Of a stretch of 64,000 nucleotides of DNA, positions 47,393 through 59,755 are shown in pieces; within the stretch, counting starts at the first letter, position 1, and the number at the start of each line of letters is the position of its first letter. The DNA comes from Megalopta genalis. Taxonomy: Eukaryota > Arthropoda > Insecta > Hymenoptera > Halictidae. The stretch is from assembly GCF_051020955.1 (NCBI RefSeq), contig NC_135014.1:27207221-27271220 (forward strand). The letters run 5' to 3'. The notes beneath the pieces were generated by a model. It saw nothing but the letters and a program-made list of their open reading frames with translations. It was not told where the DNA came from and searched no databases. A program made the position numbers and the translations under genes.

Positions 47393-49586
47393 TCTATATA
47401 TATACTAGATTCACAGCTTAATCGCGAGTACGTTCGAGCGAACGAAAAATAATCTACGAGCGTTTCAGATTCGATCGACCGAAGCGCGTCTTATTTTTCG
47501 AGATCTCCGGGCACAAAAATCCGCTGGTTTATCGCAAGTGCGTACGGGAATATAAAACAAGCTACAGGGGATCGTTCTAGCAGGTTTTCTGGATCCGGTG
47601 TACGGCTTCTAGACTGCTGTCGCGCATAACATGCAGGTATGCAGCTCAGGGACGTTCAGCAAGTTCCTAATCTCGAGGAAACCGGCCCCCGTAAATCTTC
47701 AATCCCTTCGTTCGAATCTGGCATTCCCATGGATTTAAGATGGGTTTACGATACGGGAGAGAGGGGTAGTTGACATTCTCGATGCGCTTCTGGCTCCTAC
47801 GAATCGCATGTTATTCAAACATGTTGGGACCTCGCTCTCGATACCGGCGGAGCCTTCGAGTCTGCGACGTTAAGGGACCTTAACCTCTCACCTTTATGAA
47901 ATTCAGATCGTGAAAAACGTTGTAGAACCCGACGAGCTAACGGAATAAATGACCAAGCGTCGTTCTCATCGCCTATTAAGCTCGATGTTTCTATTAGCGT
48001 GATTGCTCGCTCGATCGACAAGCGTGCTCTTATTTATTTAACGCGCCGAGCTGTTTTCACTCGACTCGTCACTCTGATCGTTTGATATTTTCGCTGAAAC
48101 TTGGTACATTGTATGTAATTATTAATTATCGTATATTTATAACATTGCAACAAAGCCATTATGATCCATTCTTGCGGCGGAAGTTAATTTTTTCGTACTA
48201 AATTCGTTATGAGCTTTTTTTTAGCGCATTCAATTCCTTTCTACAACGCTGTGCGAAATAGGAATAAACAACGCTGCGGAGGAAACCTGTTCTCGACTCG
48301 AATTAATTTTATTATATTATTATATTATATTATAAAATTTATTATATATATTATATTATTATATTATAAAAATTAACAAAAATAGAAGCAATTTTTGAGA
48401 ACGAATACTAACATTTCATTAGCCGTGCCGCAGATAAGATTATGGCATAAGAAATCGATTTCTTTTTTTTAATCGAGAGGCTAGCCTTTCAAAAATATTA
48501 CGCCATTTTGTGCATTACTAATTAACCGAAGCTTGACTGTTAATGTCCAATTACTTGACATATTTCATCAAGTGAAAACTGCAAGTGAAAACGAAGATCT
48601 GCTTTCGGGTGAAATTGATCTGTAAGAAAAAGAAAAGATCGAAGCGCATTGGGAGTGACCGTTCGAGGAACGAAACGCCTCCCATGTTCGTCCACTTAAT
48701 TAAGACGAATTAAATGGTCCGGGTGCTCGGTTCGCGGCAACGAAGTTCGGAGTTCGCCGCGGAAAGGTTCGGCGCTCTAAGAAAAATTCAACGGGTTTCT
48801 CGTGGGGCGTGGGCGGCGGTTCCATCGCCGCGGATCATTAAGGCGTTATTTAATAGCGGCGCAAACTTCTTCGTTACGAAAATACAAGGAAGCTGTTTTG
48901 AGGTCGAACTAACTTGCCATTTCAATTACGGAGATGAAATGGAATTGTGGGCCACAACGGAAGTTATCGGAACTTTTAAAGGCAGCTGCTGAGCTATTCA
49001 GTGGAACCGACGGTGTTGTACAGAATGCAAGTTCCTGCGATTTAATTAGAACACAGTCGCCCTCTCCTTCTATCGGCCGTCTCCGCTTTTTAGCAACATC
49101 TGCCGAACCCGTCGGACCTCTTTCGCACATGCAGCGTCGCGGAAGCGAGCTATAACTCATTCTTGTCCCGCAGACTTCGTCGCTTCGTCGAAACTGGGTG
49201 CAAATTCTGTCGGCCAAAACCGTGGGAACCAGTCTGTATATTTTTTATTATTCTTTATGTTCATCGACGAACATTGAAAACATTGTTCTCGAAATAACAA
49301 CACGAACAATTCGTATAATTACAATGCTAACGATCGTTATAAAATGATATTGTTATCAGACATTTAAACTTTGTGTTTTCCGAATAGGAACATTCGTACA
49401 GTGTTACAGATTTGACGGGTCAATCATAAATCCCATTGTTTCGAGATAATATCGTTCCTCTTCATTACTCACAGAACCACGGCGATCCGATTCTAATCGC
49501 GGTAACATACGGGCAACGGCGATCGCTAAACTATCGCTAATCGATGATCGCACGACTTCTGTCCTGCTGACGCGGCACTAAATGTA
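47393..49586. other. Unique sequence, no gene recognised
   Basis: 48300-48370 is a TTATA-rich tract. 47820-48010 begins TGTTGGGACC, which resembles some LTR starts, but no matching end or second LTR was found. No gene recognised. Confidence 0.4.
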
Positions 49587-49950
49587 CAGACTGTCCCGAA
49601 AATGTATCGCAATCCAGGGGAGCATTCCTGAGATGATTCGAAGTAACTTTTTCCTCAGCGAAAATGCAATCCGCGGCTTCGTTCGCGAGTTATTAAGGAA
49701 AAAGCAGTGACCAATGAGAGGCGAGAGCTCAGTTAGCGCGAGGCGGTCCAGTCGACGCGCGGTCGACGCCCAGTTCCGCTCACTGGCTCAGCCGCTCCAC
49801 GCCAGCTGAGCTCTCGCCTCTAATTGGTCAGTGTTTTTCGCGAATAACTCGTAAACGAAGCCGCCGATCGCATTTTCGCTGAGGAAAAAGTTACTTCGAA
49901 TGACCCGAGGAACCTCATAGTTCCCGGAAATACCATAATTTTGAGCACAC
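49587..49950. mobile_element. Family B foldback MITE with mismatched ends (chimera)
   Basis: The inner arms mirror each other well (GCGAAAATGCAATCCGCGGC; GCCGCCGATCGCATTTTCGC). The left terminus is of the AATGTATCGCAATCC type. The right terminus is of the TTCCCGGAAATACCATAATT type, the other subfamily. The outer 30 bp therefore do not pair. The right end is degraded. Confidence 0.85.
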
Positions 49951-50754
49951 ATAATTTCTATATAATCCTGCATAATTTAGTCACGACCTCTACCTCGACT
50001 CGCTGTATTTCTCGCGACGGCAGTCGATTGAAACTCGAAATTCCGCAGTCTGGTTACAGAGACAGTCGGACGATTATTTAAATGAGAAGTTTCTTTGTGT
50101 CTCGGAGAGCGATCCCGCCGGTTAAACGGATGACAACGAAACCGCGTCGCGGCTTTGATGTCTTTATGCTTGCCGCGTACGTAACCCCCCGGAATCCAAG
50201 TTTATTGTTCGTCAAAGCGCTGATTATATAGTATATCCGTTTTTTGCAATTTGCGATCCGCGGTTCTCTCGAACGGCGAGCATCGCGCGTGCATCGCGAA
50301 ACAACGAGACCAGTTATCGTCAACGATGCATTCATTAGAACCGGCTTAATCCGTAAACTTCTTTTGCGGCCGGGGAGAGTTTTCTCTCTCTCTCTCTCTC
50401 TCTGTGAAAAATAATTTAAATATCAGCCACAATTAAATAAACGAACGCGCACGGAAACTCCGGCTCCCGCCTGCGGGAGCTCTCTTTTTTTCGACGAACG
50501 AGTTGAAAATTTAACAGGATTAAGGCGCGAGCAGTAGAAGGGGCTCGAATTCGACGAGTATCCTGTGTACATAAATAAGCATGTACGCGAACTTTGATTA
50601 CATGAACGGCGAAGTTTGCGTCGATTTTCCTGGGATGCAGTCTGAATATCGTGGAATAATAAATAAATGCAGCGCAGCTTCGAAAGTTGCCAAGAATGTA
50701 AATACACCGACGAATTATTGAAACGTCGAGAACTATGATTTCGGTGTACAGAGA
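49951..50754. other. Unique sequence with a CT microsatellite
   Basis: CT repeats at 50383-50403. The rest is not recognisable; frames up to 117 codons do not resemble known proteins. Confidence 0.45.
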
Positions 50755-51058
50755 AGTCTGTCTTATTGACGCTCAAATTGTACAGAAAAACTTACAGTAA
50801 AATTACAGTAAAATTACAATAAATTCTCCCTAATTTTCCTTCAGCTTGTAGAAAAAAAAGAACAATTTGGGAACAGAAGATACGGTTGTTCGAGCCTTGC
50901 GATTTTTATAACTGCTCGTTTTTACAATTGCCTCGTTTTTATAATGTTTTATAATTTTTATAACTGTCGACAACCGGTAACTATAAAAGCGAGCCGTATC
51001 TCCTCTTCCCAAACTGTCCACTTTAGCGTACAATCTGAGCGTCAATTAGGGAGAATTT
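50755..51058. mobile_element. Family A variant with doubled left end
   Basis: A first left end (GTCTGTCTTATTGACGCTCA, 50757-50776) is followed by a second (ATTCTCCCTAATTTTCC, 50822-50838). Then come ACAATTTGGGAACAG, GGTTGTTCGAGCC, a central foldback, and the right arm ATCTCCTCTTCCCAAACTGT to GTCAATTAGGGAGAATTT. The outermost bases differ from the usual CATTACTGTA. Confidence 0.7.
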
Positions 51059-53712
51059 GCTTCATTTATTAAATCCGTTCAAAATTATCGGCTTCGTGCG
51101 CATTCGATCGTCGATCCTATTTTCAATACGGAAGGAAATTTAATGAACGAAGAAATTAGTGTACGAATATTCATTATCCGATCATGGGAACGGCGGTGAT
51201 TCGTGTAAATAAGCTAGGAGAAAGGTTCGTGTTTCATCGACAAACTACGGTCGCGAGTCGGCGGTGGTACGATAGCATCGGTGAGCAAACTACTTGGAAC
51301 CGGATTATAAATGTGCAATTCCATGCACGATGTAAAATGTTCATTAGCGAATATATAGATTGCTGCGCGAAATGTTAGCCCACTTCTATTGTAATAAAAC
51401 GGAACAGATGATATCGAGCCGCCTGTAAAAAGTCCTTGACTGCTAATGCAAGGCGACAAGTGAACCGTACCGTGGTAGCCCTTATTCTTCCTACACTCTC
51501 GCAGTTTTCTATAAATACTAATGTTTATATTATTCATACAATGCGATAAAACGAAACGTGTGTACATATATATATCTACGATCGCGTTATTTATTCGGAG
51601 CGCGTTCGGCACGTTCGTTCGAACTTTATGCAATCGTGTTTATACATTTGATATTTAATATCAATATAATTTAACATTAACATATTTAATATTTAATATA
51701 ATTTAATATTAACACATTCAATATTCAATATTTACACATTAAATAAATTATATACGAAATCATTGCTGATGATATTCTACAGCTCCATTGAATTTTTGCG
51801 AAACGCTGCGATTGTTTACTCGTCGTGAAAAATCATTTCATAGCTCAATCAACAACGAACGTGTTCCCGTTGTTTAAACATCGTTAAACTTCTTCGCCAA
51901 TTATTCAAATGAAGTCGTCGTACATTCCAGGATTCGCATTTACAAGATTTTGCAATCTCTGTTCGAATTTATTCGAATAACAACCGAAGAATTATTCGAG
52001 CAACAAAATTATCATGAATAAATAGCTATAATTGTTTCTTACGAGCAACGAATAACTGTTGTTATAATCGTTGAATAACTGATTCGAACAACGAACGTCG
52101 AATTGCTCGACCAACAAATAAAGAACAATATTCGAAGATCAAACGAAGAATCATTCGAATGTAAAATAGCCAGAATAATTGCTCACAAAATTGTGACGAT
52201 TCTCACAATAAATTGCCCGACCAAAATCAATTTCGTTCGAACAACCGTTTGCCAAAAATATTTGCTGGAAACAATTCGCCGTGGCTCGGCGTTACGTCGA
52301 AATCCGTGTTCAAAGGGCCAAGAAAAGCTCGTATAATCCGCGAAGAATAAAGTGCGCTCGATCGAAGAAACCTATTAAACGCAAGCCTCGCGTCGTGGAA
52401 AAAAAATCTATCGCAACCGGACAAAGAGGAATATAAACCCGGGCGCGTCCCGTCGTGCTAAAACTTTTACGTCGCCGGACTCCATTCGTTCGACTACGCC
52501 CGACACCGCGCGCGGTACCGTCTTACGATTCCGTTTTGTTACCGGTGGAAACTGCGAGCTTCGCGACTACCTACAACGTCGCCGTATAAAACGTTCCAGT
52601 GCCGCTCGGCTACACGCTTAGGGATCGGGCGGATAGCCACGTGTCCATAAACTCGGTGCACCGGTGGGTGCTCGACAACCGCGAACTGTCCGATGTTTCA
52701 TTCTTTTTTCTCCCCTCCGGTTCGCGGAGAGCAATCAATTCGCGGCGCAGAGCGAGCCGCGTAACTTACAATCAGCTTACCATGCGCTCGAGAACCCCCT
52801 GCAGGGGGGAGGGGCGGAGAGAAAAAAAAGAGGCAAATCGAGCCGAAAAACGCGAGAGATAGAGAGAGGAACGGGCGCGCGCGGGCGAAAGCGCCAGCGG
52901 AAGAGGAACGGAAAAAGGAAACAGCGACGCGGCCATGTCGAGACATCGGTGTACGCTCTTAGCTTTTAATAAAACGAAAGAGCCGTGGCGGAAAACGCTC
53001 GTAAAGCCTCGCGGAGAGTGTTCCTTTTTACGCGGGCACAATGGCGCCCGGTGTAATCCGGCGACAGTTTGATCGGGGAGCGCGGGGCGGCCGGGCTCCG
53101 TTCGTTATAGATTGATAACGGCCCGAAACGAATTACTGCAATCCTTGATCGTTTGGCCGCGATTAATATCCGATTCATAACGGGCCTCTGCGCGGGGCGG
53201 GGCTGCGGGAACGCCGTTCACGGAATTGCGGATTGCAGAAACCGTACATCCCTCCGAACACCGAGGCGCGAGAATACGCTGCTCTCTCTCTCTTTCTCTC
53301 TCTGCGCGACCGTGATACGGCCGCCGATTGCAGACGGTTTTCATTCGGCTTGTTGCGCGATTGCTTTTCTGATTTCACGCCGTCGCGGTCCGCGCGTATT
53401 TTTACGCGGCCGGGATTATCATCGCCGCCGCAGCGGTCCGGAGATTCGAGAAATTCAGCGCGGCGATTCGAACGCCGACATTTCCGTATCGCCTGTATTG
53501 CTCCACGAATGTCCGTCAGTCGGGAAAATATAGAAACGAGCGAGATTTAACGAGCGTTTTGATCGACGCCGATTATCGAGGTAGCGCATTTTCGAACTAC
53601 TATTTTTTATCTCGACGAGCTGCTCCTCTTAAGCGTCCCGTTTAATACTTTCGCTCCGATCTTTCTTTTTTGTACGAGGGAGAGCATTCTTTTAGAAGCA
53701 ATAATGCCTTTG
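51059..53712. other. AT-rich then CpG-rich DNA, no gene recognised
   Basis: 51640-51745 holds repeated AATATTTAATAT pieces. 52440-53480 is CpG-rich with GA- and CT-rich patches (52850-52880, 53282-53305). Overlapping frames up to 139 codons on both strands are compositional. The CpG-rich part might be regulatory. Confidence 0.4.
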
Positions 53713-54024
53713 TTAACCAATTGAATTTGTTTGACGAGTATACTCGTCGTGGGGAAGTGGCTGTATTTGACGAGTATACTCGTCACGGACATGTGGCAGT
53801 ATTTTGTGTCACAACGAGTATACTCGTCATGGATATGTGGCAGTGTTTGACGAGTATACTCGTCATGGGGAAGTGGCAGTATTTGACGAATATTCTCGTC
53901 ATAGAGATGTGACAGCATTTTGTGTTACGACGAGTATACTCGTCATGGGGATCTGGCAGTATTTGACGAATATACTCGTCATGGAGAACTGGCAATATTT
54001 TGTGTCACGACGAGTATACTCGTC
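53713..54024 (+). repeat. Eight-copy palindrome array at a TTAA element end
   Basis: TTAA (53713-53716), 16 bp, then the palindrome GACGAGTATACTCGTC. Copies start at 53733, 53769, 53813, 53849, 53885, 53929, 53965 and 54009, giving spacings of 36, 44, 36, 36, 44, 36 and 44. Copies 3, 5 and 7 have one or two changes. Spacers are of two related kinds, one with an extra TTTTGTGTCAC. The first 36 bp match the right end of the element at 19960-20217 (reverse strand). No second TTAA end was found. Confidence 0.85.
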
Positions 54025-55744
54025 GCGCGTAAAAAAGTAGCGACCATAGTCTAACTAAATTGCAATTTCAGTGAAAACAAAGCAAAATTCTCAAACTTCA
54101 AGATGTTTAGAATATTTTGAGACCAATCCCATGCGTAACAATTACATTTTTATAAAAATAACGATAGAAAAGAGTAAAGAAAGTAAAAGAAAAATGAAAA
54201 AATTAAGCTGCGCAGGACTCCCGCGCACGCGTCGCCTGCCTCCTCGCGTAACTTATTTTCCCGTCCACGCACCGCTCGCGACCAACTCGCGCTTAATCGC
54301 CGCGCCCTGCAAAATGCATAGAAAAATGTTTGCACGGAAATACCGAGCCATCCGTGCGATGCAATTTATATTGTCGGGAATAACGAAACCATCCAAAGAT
54401 CGTCATAGTTATTGCCCCGACCTGTGATATCGCCGCGAACGTGCGCTTCGCTTTCTTCGTACCGAACCGCGGTCAGCTTTTGTAGGATAAGTAAAATACG
54501 CGCGATAAAGTTGTTTTTAGTGTTGCGAGTCTAACAACCGGGCCGGCTGTAACTCCGTTTCCATTGTGGATGAAAACGAATTGTACCGGGGCAATTTTGC
54601 AGTGTTTATCGAGCTCTATTGTAGAGGGAGAGAGGGAGAGAGAAAGAGAGCGGTTTGGGTTTCTGCGGGCGACCATATCGGGCACTGTTGCTAAGTGCGT
54701 TTCCATTCGTTTTTAAAAGGCACGGCCGAATTTTTATACGCTGTTCGGCGCTTTGTTTCATTTTCAACGATATATTGTTAGGACAGTCGGTTTCGACAGT
54801 CCAAAACGGTGTAGTCCCTTTCGGAAGTTTGTTAGCATCGTTGTATACTTTTTTTTTAGCAAACGTACCAGGTGCAACGTCCGCGCGTTTTCGCATCAAA
54901 TTTGACATAACCATCGAATCGTTTGACAATAATTTCGTCGATCGTGAGAATCGGACAATCGAATGGTGCGAAAAGATTGCAGCGCTTCGTTTAAAAAAAA
55001 AAATAGAGAAACATGCGATCGCAGCTTACAAGTGCATCGATGCATTTCTGTAAAAATCCGATTCGCTCGCTTATGAAATCTTTGACGAACGTGAACACGT
55101 TTCCCGCATTATCGTCCGCATAACGTTGAACAATATATTTTAGCAATGCTTCAACGAACGAAGTGATTCGCGCAGCTTCGGCGAAACGAACAATGCAACG
55201 ATACTAATTTCTTTTTGATAAATGCGATCGCGTCGATCGGCGCATCGTCGATCGAACGCACCGATCGACGCGTTTTAATTAAAGAAATGGACGAATCGTT
55301 CGGAGAAGTGTGTCCGAAGGAATCTGTACAACCGGGACGCTTTCACGGAGTCTAGGAGAGCCTGATGACTCCGCATTATCCCTTGACTGCCATAATCAAA
55401 TCCGAGAATCCTGAGGACTTACATAGTGTCTCTTGAGTACCCTCTCCCGTGGCTGCGTTCGCATAAAACTTTGTTATCTTCTTCCTTCGCGAAGCTAAGA
55501 CGCGGCGACATATTAAATTCTCATATCCTAAGATCCTTTCGCGTTCCCTACATTTCTGGCTTTTTCTCGACTCCTTGCTGCCGAGAATAATGACTTTCGG
55601 CATTCTCTTGCTTCATTCTAACTATATTACTTCGGCTTAATCCTATTTAACAGTTCCGCCCTTTCATGGATCTTTTCGAGGCATTTCTTATTTAACTTTC
55701 CACCGTTTTCTCGTTTCTATCTTCGTCGTATTCAAAACGACATA
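54025..55744. other. Unique sequence, no gene recognised
   Basis: GA-rich tract at 54622-54651. The frame at 54655-55053 (132 codons) begins in CpG-rich and ends in AT-rich DNA and is not recognisable. Confidence 0.45.
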
Positions 55745-56117
55745 TTAACCCCTTAACGCACAGTTTTTTTTTTTTTTTTTAAATCGGCCAAAAATATCAA
55801 TTTTGATTTTTTGATTCAACTTTTCTTTCGGCGGAGAATTCTGATATACTGCGCTTTTGTTCCATAGAAAAAGGCTATATTTTAATCTTGAATAAATATG
55901 TGTTACAGCTTACGATCCCATGTAAATGATAAATATCGATAAAACGATTTGTTTTTCTTTGCTTTCGCACTGTTATTTTCAATTCTCGATTATATTCGAG
56001 TGTGAACAATTGTAGCAGCATAAAATACAACGCCGCTCGGATTATCTCGAGTGTGCACAGTTTGGCCTCCTGTTTAGCGCGCTCGAATTAACTCGAGCGT
56101 ACAAGTTAAGGGGTTAA
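55745..56117. mobile_element. TTAA-bounded piggyBac-like MITE with three palindromes
   Basis: Both ends read TTAACCCCTTAAC inward (55745 forward, 56117 reverse). Three 16-bp hairpins lie near the right end: 55985-56000 (CTCGATTATATTCGAG), 56036-56051 (CTCGGATTATCTCGAG) and 56082-56097 (CTCGAATTAACTCGAG), spaced 51 and 46 bp. The outermost is exactly 16 bp from the right TTAA. A T-run takes the corresponding place at the left end. Non-coding. Confidence 0.75.
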
Positions 56118-57584
56118 ACGTTGAAGAGCATGGAAAACAAGGTCGCCGAAATGTCAACGAAAATTAAGTCGGGGAGCCGAATTTTTTTTGACAGTCTTTT
56201 TACACAGCGAGATTTTTCCACGATTTCCACCAGAAACTTTCGTGATATCTCCTGTTTAAAATTTTTTACAGATTGGTCAGACTAGTTCCTCGAGTTCGAC
56301 GATTTTAATTATTTCGAATTTCGTGCGGAAACTTTCGAAATATCTCCCTGCTACGGTTAAATATTTTACACGAAGAATATTTATAGTATATTATATAGAT
56401 ACTACATAAAATTATTATAAATACTAAAGAATAGTTTTATGTTATTATAAATATTCCGATAAAATCGAGACACTGTCCTCGTCTTTAAAAAGACGATAGG
56501 AGATTTCATTTGATTATATCTCGAGCCGCTACTTGCCAACGATTTTTCACTAATTTTCCAGCGATAAATTCTACGAAATCGCGAGATCGCGCGCGCGAAA
56601 CGATCCGGTGTCCGCTTCGCAATGAATCGATAAAAACGATTTCATTCGAAATTGTACGAACGCCGTGGGAAAAAAGGAACGCGATCGTACGCCAATGGAT
56701 CATTTTCGCTTAATCTACCAAGCGTCGTCGTTCTTTGCAACATAATCCGGCAAATATTATTTTGTGCTCGGTAGGATATTCGAGCTCACGGTCGAGAAAG
56801 CAATGAATATGCATCCGGGACAACCGGTGTATAATTGAAAGAGAGAAAAGAAATTTCGCCGCTGTCTATTTATCCGCATTTCTTAAGCGCCCCGCGCATA
56901 ATTCGCGGCCGAATGGAACGAGCCAGTACACGGAATTGTTAATTTGACTATTATCGGGAATTTATTGGGGGGTTACAAGTTTAATCCGCCGGCAAACGAA
57001 AAGGAATTATTAACGCGACCGTATTAACATGAACGTATTAACAGAGGTGCGAGAACTAGTATTTGAATTGTAAAATTCGGGAAACGCGTAAATCGAGGGG
57101 ACGCGGCCGCCGCGATGGCCGTGATCAGCGGCCGTGAAATGTAAAAACGTCTGAAAAAAAACAGAAAAAGTCTGCGGTAATGTTTGTTCGTAAATTACGT
57201 ACGTATTATTACGTATTACTATGTACATATTATATAGTTGACATCTTGTTGAACCGGTCGGAATTTTAACGAAACGGTAAGCATGATGTTTGAAGCTGTT
57301 ACAAAAATGTTCGACGAAAGTTTATTGGAAAGTTTATTGCATTTAACACTTATCGAGTCTAGATGTTATTCTGTCCTTTAAAATTGGAATAAAATTTTCA
57401 AGCACTCGAGTAAATTTAGGCACGCGATAAGCATCAATTTTCGTCCATTTCTAAGAAATGATTGCAATCGAAAAATTTCTGCTCGCAGTAACTGCGAAGA
57501 GAATGGTGCGTCAAACGACCATAAGCGTGTAATAATCGATCAACTTGAACAAGAACGCTTGGAACGTGAAGTACGATTAATCGA
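56118..57584. other. AT-rich unique sequence, no gene recognised
   Basis: Short frames only. A CpG-rich patch at 57080-57140. Nothing recognisable. Confidence 0.45.
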
Positions 57585-57705
57585 CTCATTTTTATAGTCG
57601 CCGAATGTCAACGATAATCGAATGTTTCGAATGATCGTATCTCCTCTCCCCAAATTGTCCATTTCTGTGGCCAATCTCAGCGTCAGTAAGGGAGACATTA
57701 CTGTA
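57585..57705 (-). mobile_element. Family A MITE, right half
   Basis: The centre TTTTTATAGTCGCCGAATGT is followed by the right arm ATCGTATCTCCTCTCCCC to GGGAGACATTACTGTA. No left arm. Confidence 0.8.
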
Positions 57706-57915
57706 TTCGGGAATCCAGCGTGGCGAAACGTTCGTGTCGCGGATTTATAATAGTTGTGTGCATTTTTATAATCGTGGAGAATTTTTAAAAATTCTTTTTT
57801 ATCAAAATAATATATATAATATAATATTATATATATTATAAAATAATATTATAAGAATATTATAAATATTATTATAATATAATATTATGAAATAATATTA
57901 TAGAATTTTATCAAA
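57706..57915. repeat. AT microsatellite between two MITE halves
   Basis: 57805-57905 consists of ATATTATA-type repeats. The first 100 bp are unique. Confidence 0.75.
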
Positions 57916-58008
57916 ATAAACCGCAACGCTCGAATAATCGTATCTCCTCTCCCCAAACTGTCCATTTTTGTGCGCAATCTGGACGTCAATTGGAGAGACA
58001 TTACTGTA
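57916..58008 (-). mobile_element. Family A MITE, second right half
   Basis: CGCAACGCTCGAATAATCG, GTATCTCCTCTCCCCAAACT, GTCAATTGGAGAGACATTAC and TGTA. Same orientation as the half at 57585-57705, and shares its CTCTCCCC variant. Confidence 0.8.
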
Positions 58009-59755
58009 CTCGTATCGCCGTGCTAATAAGCGAGACGCGACGAGCCCCAAGATTCGTTTGATACGATTGAAACCTTGGCAAGATTCCGCTTTCGGTGTTT
58101 CGATGCCTTCATTTTATTTCGCGGCAGAGGAAATTCCCGTGTTCGTTGTGCGGCACGTAGACCCGGAAAATGTTGGTTTACGGTGGATATTTCGAGAGTC
58201 ACGTCCCTGTATGCGATGATTTACGGACATCGGCGAGAGGGAGCGCGATTACTAAAACAGAAAAAGTTCCTAAAAAGGCGGCCGAAGTTTACGCCGCGTC
58301 TCGAGAACGGATATCGAACACGAAATAGTGGAAGCGTCAACGTTTCTATCATAAATGTGTATACAACGCGGTCGACGGAGCCGGAGAATGAGATAATTTA
58401 TTAGCAGTCCGCGAAATATTGCATCGATATTGTCGGATGTCTCTCTCTTTTTTTCTGAATTGTTTACGGTTTCAAAGTACGCCTTATTTTTATCGAACGA
58501 AGAACAACAGCTGCGCCGAAACGAGCTTTGCATTTGTTAAGAATTTGCACGGAAGAAAATGAATAAGCAACAATCGCACAGAAGTAACATCTTGAAACGG
58601 AAAAATTGTTGCATCTCGTCGCGACTGCTGTTCCGTCGAGCGAACTAACAATTCCTTACGCTTATGGCACACGCGGTACCATAAAACGCGTGTCCTCTTA
58701 TTTTATATTTTAACATAATGAAACCTGTCGGCACAGAGCGTAAATTCTCATTTAATTCTCGCGTTTTTTACAGTCGAAAACGAAAATTTGCACTCGCGGA
58801 TCTCTCGGTAGCAGCGCGCGAAACATTTTCACAACGCCGAAGCAGAACATTTATTTTCCTTTACATCGAATCATAGCAATAATCGAGTCGGACTTCGATT
58901 ACAACCCTCGGCGATAAGAACTGGAACCCTGATTAAAAAAAAAAAACAAAAACAAAAAAAAACGAGTAAACAGCGTAAAATCGAATAAAAGCAAGCTATC
59001 GCGAGGTATCATAAAGTCGGTGTTACGGTGGTGAAAACGTTTCACTTCGGATCCCATAACTATTCGTTTAAAGAATCGCGAATAAAGGGGGCAAGCTGCT
59101 CTTTATTTTTTTCTTTTCTTTTCTTTCCTTTTTCTTTTTTTTGCCCTGCTGGAAACTCGAGATTGTTCCGCCGTAAAAACGAGGTTGCCTTCTGAGAAAC
59201 AGTGTAACAGAAGTCTTTAAAAACTAAGGTTTCACGGAATGCGTACACGGAGTGGCTGAACTACAAGCTTTCGCCTTTGTGTATGCATGAGAGGCGAGAG
59301 TCTTTAATGGCAGCCGATGGCGTGATAAGGGTTAGAGAGGTTTTTCACGGAGTTTAGTGATTTTAGAGTGGAACTTGTTTAACGGAGTGCGGCGGGCTCG
59401 ACGCACGCGTCTAACAGCGTACTTTTCGGCGAGCTTGAACGGTTCGGTAACGAGGAATCTCTTTAATGATCCATCGTTGAATGCGTCAACTTCGAAATTT
59501 TCCGTGTAGAAAGCGAACGGTCCGTCGCTATCGAATTTCTCGTGCACACGTCGCTTTTAGTTATTCACTAAATTCTCGGCTCCGGATCGAGTCTTTGTAC
59601 AGGACATTCGATACCTTTTGTAATTAATTTAATTATTAGCTGCGATACGTCTTCGGCATCGATGTCGAAAATTCGGTACAATTTCTGTGCTGTAACTTGA
59701 ACGCGCGCGCAATAAACTGCATCTTGGGCGAAGCAAATTCAGCGTACAAGATATA
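58009..59755. other. Unique sequence, no gene recognised
   Basis: A-runs at 58934-58963 and a pyrimidine-rich tract at 59100-59145. Frames up to 109 codons, none recognisable. Confidence 0.45.

Noticed and set aside
47820..48060. Possible LTR beginning TGTTGGGACC
   Set aside because: No matching CA end with a target duplication, no second LTR, and no retroelement coding region in the window.
53733..54024. Looks like a CRISPR array (palindromic repeats with spacers)
   Set aside because: The spacers are near-identical to each other and of two kinds, and the context is animal DNA. The first repeat sits at the fixed distance from TTAA seen in a MITE.
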